This document shows positions 6,699 through 10,713 of a stretch of 10,713 bases of DNA, piece after piece. The notes under the pieces are model-generated. The model saw only the letters and a program-made list of their open reading frames with translations, did no database searches and had not been told where the DNA came from. The position numbers and the translations under genes were made by a program. The DNA lies in the NCBI GenBank assembly GCA_964464635.1, contig CAYXGT010000091.1:1-10713 (forward strand), in the 5' to 3' direction. How positions within the stretch are numbered: position 1 is the stretch's first letter; every line of letters starts with the position of its first letter. The stretch is from CAYLMG01 sp964464635 (GTDB lineage: Bacteria; Planctomycetota; Phycisphaerae; Sedimentisphaerales; Anaerobacaceae).

Positions 6699-9600
6699 TT
6701 ACAACTTGTTCTTAAGCAGCTCTTCCAACTGGTCTCTTATTATATCCTCTACAGTGTCCCTTAGCTGTGTTTCAAGAAACTTTTCGACATCAAGCTCCGG
6801 ATGGTCGATGGTACCTTTAAGAGGGAGCGTAATTCTTTTCGCACCGGTTTGTTTATCAATCCTTACGGTTGTTCCGGCAAGAGTATAAGGCAAAGTCACC
6901 TTCATATCCAGAGTTCTGTCCAGGCCGATAGTGCCGCTGAAATTGACGGGATTATCGCCTATATCGACCTGCATATCGTCATAATGCACAAATCCGTCCT
7001 TGATTGTGAACTTTGTCGGCCTGACAGTGATAGTCTGGCCGGGACCTGTCTTTCCTATAAGAGAATACAACCGGCCGAGAAGTCCGGTTTGCGAGGTTTG
7101 CAGTCTAAGCTGTTCCACCGAGAATGTTCCGGCAATATCGATATCGGCAGAATCAATATCTTTGTCTTTGCCGGCATAAAGAGGGACAATGAGTGTTTCG
7201 CAGCTCAGGTTTGTCTTTCCACTGACATTAAAAGCGTCTGCAAAAATCGGGTTGAAAAAAAGCAAATACTTTTTTGCTATCTCGTCGTTGATTTCAAAGT
7301 TCTCGATTATTTTCATAGGCTTCGTCGTTGTGAGAAGGACCGGCTTAGTTTTCATATCTGCCTGACCGGCGAAATTAAGTTTGCCGTTATTAGCCGTCGT
7401 CGATAAAGGCTCGATTTTCAGAAATCCTTTCTCAACATTGATTTTCGGTTCGGTTTTGCCGAGATTAACTCCATTGTATTGCAGCTTTTCAAAACCCGAT
7501 CTGACGTCAGCGTTTAAGTTGGCAAAAAGTAAATCCGGTTTATCGGCGGGGTATTTTGAAGAAAATGTGATGGAATCTTTTCTCTTTCCTTCAAGCTTCA
7601 TATCTTTTGGTAAAAAGCCGGAAGCCAGTGTTGTCACCTCGGCCCAGTCATACTGGATATCAGCCTGTCCTTTTACGATTCTGGTATTGCCGTCCAGTCT
7701 ATCCTGGTAATCGACGTCGGCGACTATTTCCGGGCCGGTCAACCGCGCATTTATATCATAGGTCTTCTTATCAAAGTCGGCTTTTGCGTCGGCAAAGAGC
7801 AGTACCTGTTCCCGTACGAAGTCCTTTCGGCCGGGATAGCCGAGCTTAAATTGCCTGATTTTTCCGTTATCTGTTTTAAGCTCATAGGCAGAGCCCCTGC
7901 CTGTTATAAGAATATCGGTATCGGCGAGCCCTGCCAGTTGGGTCTCATCAGGCAGAGAGGCAAACATTACGGCGAAAGGCCGAAGCTTTTGCAGGTCAAG
8001 CGACCTGGCAGAAGCATTTATCTTCGACTGTTTACCGGAATCTTTATTTATGGCAACAACTGAATCCTTGATGTTTATTGTACCGAGAGCAGCAGTAGTA
8101 TTTAGTTTGGTTATTGCAAGGGTGCCGTCAGTTTTATTGTATTCCAAATCAAAGATAATATCCGCTTTAGGCTCGAGGGCAGTTGCTTTTTGTGAGGTGA
8201 GGGCAAATTGATTAACCTGTGAAGAACCGGCAAAGCCGATTTTTTCTTTTTCAATGGTAACAATTCCCTGTTCAGAGATATCGCCTGCAATTTTGTAATC
8301 TTTGAAATCGAAGAACTGTCCGAGCTCGGCCTGCAGCTTCGATAAATCGGCGGAAGCGGTGTATTCGAGACGTTTTCCCGTTCCGCTGCAATTTATTTTT
8401 GCGAAAGCAGCCGATACATCCATGTTATCAAATCTGACCATCTTCCCATCAGCGGAGACATTAGCAGATAACGTGACAGGCTGAGACAGTGACACATTTT
8501 TGCCATCGACGATTCCAGCCAGGCCGACAAGCTCTGCCTGCCCTGCAATACTCCTTTTGCCCTGCTGTGTCGAAGTTTTGATGTTACCTTCAAGCGAGCC
8601 GGAAGTTATCTGCATCCCCTTTTTGATACCGAATGTGGCGGGCATCTGTGAAAGAACGGCTCCTGCCTGACAATCGAAATCTGCCTGTAAGACAGAGTCG
8701 GAATTGAGAAACTCTTCGAGAGAGGCGAATGTTGTGGGGACAGTTCCCGTCACCTGAGCCTTTAACCAATCGGCATCGATGTCACAGCTTTCGATATTTA
8801 TCATTTCCCGCTGTCGTGCGAGCTTTACATCTACATCCAAAGTATTGGTCTGTATTCTGTCACCCTTAAGCACGGGTCCTTCTATGTTGAGATTTTCAGC
8901 CCTGACAGAGCCGTCAAATTTTTCAACCCGGCCGTTTTTGATTTCAGTGTAGAGCTTTGCCGATGTTGTCCCTTCTGCCTGAACATCCACACCTGCCAGG
9001 GCAAAAAACGGTCCCAGGGATTCGATATCGAGGTCATTAAATTCAACAGTAACACTGCCCTTCGCTCCTTCCAAAGACCAGCCGGCCTGTTTCTGGGGCG
9101 TGAGCTGACCCTGAGTAATAACCTCTGCTTGTTTATCCTGATTCGATAAACTAAATTTTATATCAAAGCTTGTCTGTCGGCCTGGTTGCTTGAGGTCCAG
9201 CTTCGAGTTTATACTGCCAAGCTCTGCTTTCTCTCCTGACTGGTCGGTCACCCTCAGGCTGCCGTTATTGACGGCAAGGTCTATTTGTTTTACAGGCAGA
9301 GAAACTTTTTTTTGCTCGCCTGCCTGCACATCTGTTTCGGCTTTTTCAGGAAAAGCTTTTTGAAGATTTATATCGACGTCCGGCTCATCAACAACTGTCC
9401 TGCCGAATGAAGGAGCTGCTGAGAGCAAAGACAGATAATGCGGTCTTGTCTGAATCTTTTTTACATTAACCAGGAAGCCGCCTGTGCCGTCACTGAATCT
9501 GAGCTCTTTTATACCGATGCCCCGTCGCCAGCTCATATCAAGCGAGGAAAAATCGAGCGTGCCGTCGATGGCGCCGTTGATTTTGGCAAGTATCATTTTA

Positions 9601-9755
9601 TTGCCCCTCTGAGAGGAAACAAAGGCGGGCAAAAACAAGATCACAAAAACTATCAGGATAAATATTGCAAAGAGAAGCCAGAAGAGCAGACGTCTTGCGA
9701 TTTTCTTTTTTTTAGGGTGAATCTTTTTCTCATTTTGGTTTTTTGGAGTTTGCAT
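6699..9755 (-). CDS. AsmA-like (AsmA/TamB superfamily) large envelope protein
   Basis: This 1018-residue protein has a short, very basic cytoplasmic N-terminus (KKIHPKKKKIARR), one transmembrane helix (about 22-45) and a long periplasmic body. The body is rich in alternating beta-strands such as GSLRV, DIDIAGTF and VNFSGTIGL, the pattern of AsmA, YhdP and TamB proteins, which form elongated lipid-conducting grooves between membranes. The segment after the helix (NGAIDGTLDFSSLDMSW, then GIGIKELRFSD) resembles the AsmA N-terminal opening. The last 140 residues (GLLGRLYSLIG, HYDDMQVDIG, LDMKVTLPY, PLKGTIDHPELD) match AsmA C-terminal regions, and an amphipathic helix ends the protein. GGGGG lies 8 bases before ATG. 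It precedes the YihY-type gene by 19 bases and follows frr by 83. The likely role is anterograde phospholipid transport or outer-membrane homeostasis; this is inferred from family and neighbour. It implies a two-membrane envelope. Confidence 0.85.
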   Translation of the reverse strand: MQTPKNQNEKKIHPKKKKIARRLLFWLLFAIFILIVFVILFLPAFVSSQRGNKMILAKINGAIDGTLDFSSLDMSWRRGIGIKELRFSDGTGGFLVNVKKIQTRPHYLSLLSAAPSFGRTVVDEPDVDINLQKAFPEKAETDVQAGEQKKVSLPVKQIDLAVNNGSLRVTDQSGEKAELGSINSKLDLKQPGRQTSFDIKFSLSNQDKQAEVITQGQLTPQKQAGWSLEGAKGSVTVEFNDLDIESLGPFFALAGVDVQAEGTTSAKLYTEIKNGRVEKFDGSVRAENLNIEGPVLKGDRIQTNTLDVDVKLARQREMINIESCDIDADWLKAQVTGTVPTTFASLEEFLNSDSVLQADFDCQAGAVLSQMPATFGIKKGMQITSGSLEGNIKTSTQQGKRSIAGQAELVGLAGIVDGKNVSLSQPVTLSANVSADGKMVRFDNMDVSAAFAKINCSGTGKRLEYTASADLSKLQAELGQFFDFKDYKIAGDISEQGIVTIEKEKIGFAGSSQVNQFALTSQKATALEPKADIIFDLEYNKTDGTLAITKLNTTAALGTINIKDSVVAINKDSGKQSKINASARSLDLQKLRPFAVMFASLPDETQLAGLADTDILITGRGSAYELKTDNGKIRQFKLGYPGRKDFVREQVLLFADAKADFDKKTYDINARLTGPEIVADVDYQDRLDGNTRIVKGQADIQYDWAEVTTLASGFLPKDMKLEGKRKDSITFSSKYPADKPDLLFANLNADVRSGFEKLQYNGVNLGKTEPKINVEKGFLKIEPLSTTANNGKLNFAGQADMKTKPVLLTTTKPMKIIENFEINDEIAKKYLLFFNPIFADAFNVSGKTNLSCETLIVPLYAGKDKDIDSADIDIAGTFSVEQLRLQTSQTGLLGRLYSLIGKTGPGQTITVRPTKFTIKDGFVHYDDMQVDIGDNPVNFSGTIGLDRTLDMKVTLPYTLAGTTVRIDKQTGAKRITLPLKGTIDHPELDVEKFLETQLRDTVEDIIRDQLEELLKNKL

Positions 9756-9789
9756 AATATTACCCCCGCAAAAAAACTGGTCTTTTGGT

Positions 9790-9819
9790 AGTATCGAAGA
9801 TGGTAACCTTATTTGTCAA
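9790..9819 (-). promoter_or_regulatory. Candidate sigma70-type promoter for the AsmA-like/YihY pair
   Basis: On the minus strand a perfect -35 TTGACA (plus positions 9814-9819) is followed after 18 bases by GATACT (9790-9795), which matches TATAAT at four of six positions. Transcription would begin near 9783, giving a short leader of about 28 bases that still contains the GGGGG ribosome binding site. A 13-base inverted repeat, TTGTC-AAA-GACAA (9813-9825), covers the -35 and could be an operator. Confidence 0.45.
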
Positions 9820-9838
9820 AGACAAGACACTTAAAAAA

Positions 9839-10399
9839 TTAATTGAGCATTATTTCTTCCGACTTGGACTTGATAACCGAGTCAACCTTGTCGGAATATT
9901 CCTTTGTTAACTCGTCAATCTGTTTTTTGCCGAGCTCTTGGTCGTCCTCCGTGATGAGCTTTTCCTTTTCTTCTTTTTCGAGCTGTTTGTTGGCGTCTCT
10001 TCTTATATTGCGGATAATCACCTTTGTTTGCTCGCCCGTCTGTTTGACACCGGAGACAAGCTGTTTTCTTCTTTCCTCGCTCAAGGCAGGTAAATTCAGG
10101 CGTATGATTTTTCCGTCCATTACGGGTGAGATGCTGAGGTCGCTGTTTTTAATTGCCTTTTCGATTTCTTTGGCAGCGGCGGGGTCGAACGGTTTTATGA
10201 CAATCATATCAGCCTGCGGCACGGCCAGGGTAGCGAGGTGTTTTAAGGGCGTAGCTGTGCCGTAATAATCGATTTTTATGTTTTCAACCAGGCCCGTGGA
10301 CGCCCTGCCCGTCCTGGTTGCCTTTAACTCGTCGCTGAGGTGCTCGACGCATTTCTGCATTTTTTCCTTATGTTCCGAGATGATTTGCTTTACAGGCAT
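9839..10399 (-). CDS. frr: Ribosome recycling factor
   Basis: RRF works with EF-G in the cytoplasm to split the post-termination ribosome so that subunits can be reused. The protein is 186 residues, almost exactly the family length of about 185. Conserved signatures are RTGRAS (29-34), YYGTATPL (45-52), the ISPVMDGKIIRLNLPALSEERR-type core (residues 90-111) and IRNIRRDAN (129-137); the C-terminal helix continues through KKQIDELT. I chose ATG at 10399 because it gives the expected MPVKQII opening and has GGAG seven bases upstream. The longer in-frame ATG at 10447 would add 16 non-conserved residues and overlap pyrH. It lies 14 bases after pyrH, the usual bacterial pyrH-frr order, so the two are almost certainly co-transcribed. 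Confidence 0.97.
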   Translation of the reverse strand: MPVKQIISEHKEKMQKCVEHLSDELKATRTGRASTGLVENIKIDYYGTATPLKHLATLAVPQADMIVIKPFDPAAAKEIEKAIKNSDLSISPVMDGKIIRLNLPALSEERRKQLVSGVKQTGEQTKVIIRNIRRDANKQLEKEEKEKLITEDDQELGKKQIDELTKEYSDKVDSVIKSKSEEIMLN

Positions 10400-10406
10400 A
10401 TATTCA

Positions 10407-10410
10407 CTCC
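10407..10410 (-). promoter_or_regulatory. Ribosome binding site that fixes the frr start
   Basis: GGAG on the minus strand, seven bases before the ATG at 10399, sits in the 14-base pyrH-frr gap. It supports the 186-residue frr product over a longer form starting inside pyrH. Confidence 0.75.
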
Positions 10411-10413
10411 GCA

Positions 10414-10713
10414 TCAGGAAATTAATGTTCCGACCTTCTCGCCGCATATCGCTTTCGTCATATTACCCTGTTCAAAGATATTCAGGACAATAATCGGAAT
10501 ATGATTGTCCCTGCACAGGCTGATGGCGGAATGGTCCATTATTCTAAGGTTCTGTCTGAGGACATCGTCGTAGGTCAGCTTTTCGAAGAATTTTGCGTCG
10601 GGCTCTTTATTGGGGTCGCCGCTGTAAACGCCTTGGACCTTTGTTGCTTTTATAAGCAGGTCCGCCTCGAGCTCGGACGCCCGCAGTGCAGCACAGGTAT
10701 CGGTGGTAAAGAA
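10414..10713 (-). CDS. pyrH: UMP kinase, C-terminal 99 residues (5' end beyond right edge)
   Basis: The frame is open to the right edge of the window and stops with TGA at 10414-10416. The visible 99 residues begin FFTTDTCAALRASELEAD, matching the PyrH region 'PFFTTDTAAALRA.E...D'. They continue with KATKVQGVYSGDPNK, the conserved nucleotide-binding segment of bacterial UMP kinase, then LTYDDVL and NLRIMDHSAISLCRDN. They end in IPIIVLNIFEQGNM...GEKVGTLIS, the usual C-terminus. UMP kinase phosphorylates UMP to UDP in the cytoplasm, using ATP, for pyrimidine nucleotide synthesis; bacterial forms are homohexamers of the amino acid kinase fold. It is directly followed by frr. The start, the ATP-binding N-terminus and any upstream neighbour (often tsf) lie outside the window. 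Confidence 0.96.
   Translation of the reverse strand, partial: FFTTDTCAALRASELEADLLIKATKVQGVYSGDPNKEPDAKFFEKLTYDDVLRQNLRIMDHSAISLCRDNHIPIIVLNIFEQGNMTKAICGEKVGTLIS

Noticed and set aside
7381..7710. Plus-strand open frame inside the AsmA-like gene, and similar ones at 6801-7406 and 9843-10265
   Set aside because: They lie opposite clearly coding minus-strand genes, have no recognisable domain or ribosome binding site, and show the low-complexity composition of antisense shadows.
10400..10447. Longer frr product starting at the ATG at 10447
   Set aside because: The extra 16 residues overlap the end of pyrH and are not part of the RRF family; the ATG at 10399 has a good ribosome binding site and gives the normal length.
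1..10713. Defence system, CRISPR array, insertion sequence, tRNA or biosynthetic cluster
   Set aside because: No direct-repeat array, transposase, tRNA-like cloverleaf or defence or biosynthetic signature was seen on either strand.

Overview
The window most likely comes from a planctomycete of the class Phycisphaerae, in or near the Sedimentisphaerales. This rests mainly on the small secreted protein at 1293-1712. It combines a signal peptide, a Gly-rich 'GTIGQPDAG' segment and a degenerate dockerin-like 'DF..FA.YW' tail, an architecture I associate with that group. No rRNA or tRNA is present to confirm it. GC content looks moderate, and the plus-strand half is visibly more AT-rich than the minus-strand half.

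Layout. Positions 1-5323 are on the plus strand: the 3' part of a secreted cysteine peptidase-like protein with a caspase/gingipain-type His-Gly/Ser-Cys signature; the dockerin-like secreted protein; a long imperfect hairpin; a membrane-anchored metallophosphoesterase; a LysE/RhtB-type exporter; and a secreted 529-residue protein made of two copies of a roughly 230-residue unit I do not recognise. These genes have no obvious common pathway, and most are separated by their own leaders, so this half reads as an accessory cell-envelope and secretion region rather than one operon.

Positions 5333-10713 are on the minus strand and hold a housekeeping and envelope cluster, transcribed from right to left: pyrH (UMP kinase, cut by the right edge), frr (ribosome recycling factor), a 1018-residue AsmA-like envelope protein, and a YihY/BrkB-type membrane protein with an extra C-terminal winged-helix-like domain. 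pyrH-frr are 14 bases apart and asmA-like/yihY are 19 bases apart, so each pair is probably co-transcribed. A good candidate promoter (TTGACA, 18-base spacer, GATACT) in the 83-base gap after frr suggests the envelope pair also has its own transcription start. The two strands converge at 5323/5333 with only 9 bases between stop codons, and a small inverted repeat spans the junction.

I saw no defence system, CRISPR array, mobile element, biosynthetic cluster or non-coding RNA that I could support. The most novel item is the tandemly duplicated secreted protein at 3734-5323. Next come the metallophosphoesterase with two altered metal-site motifs and the long hairpin at 1761-1829.
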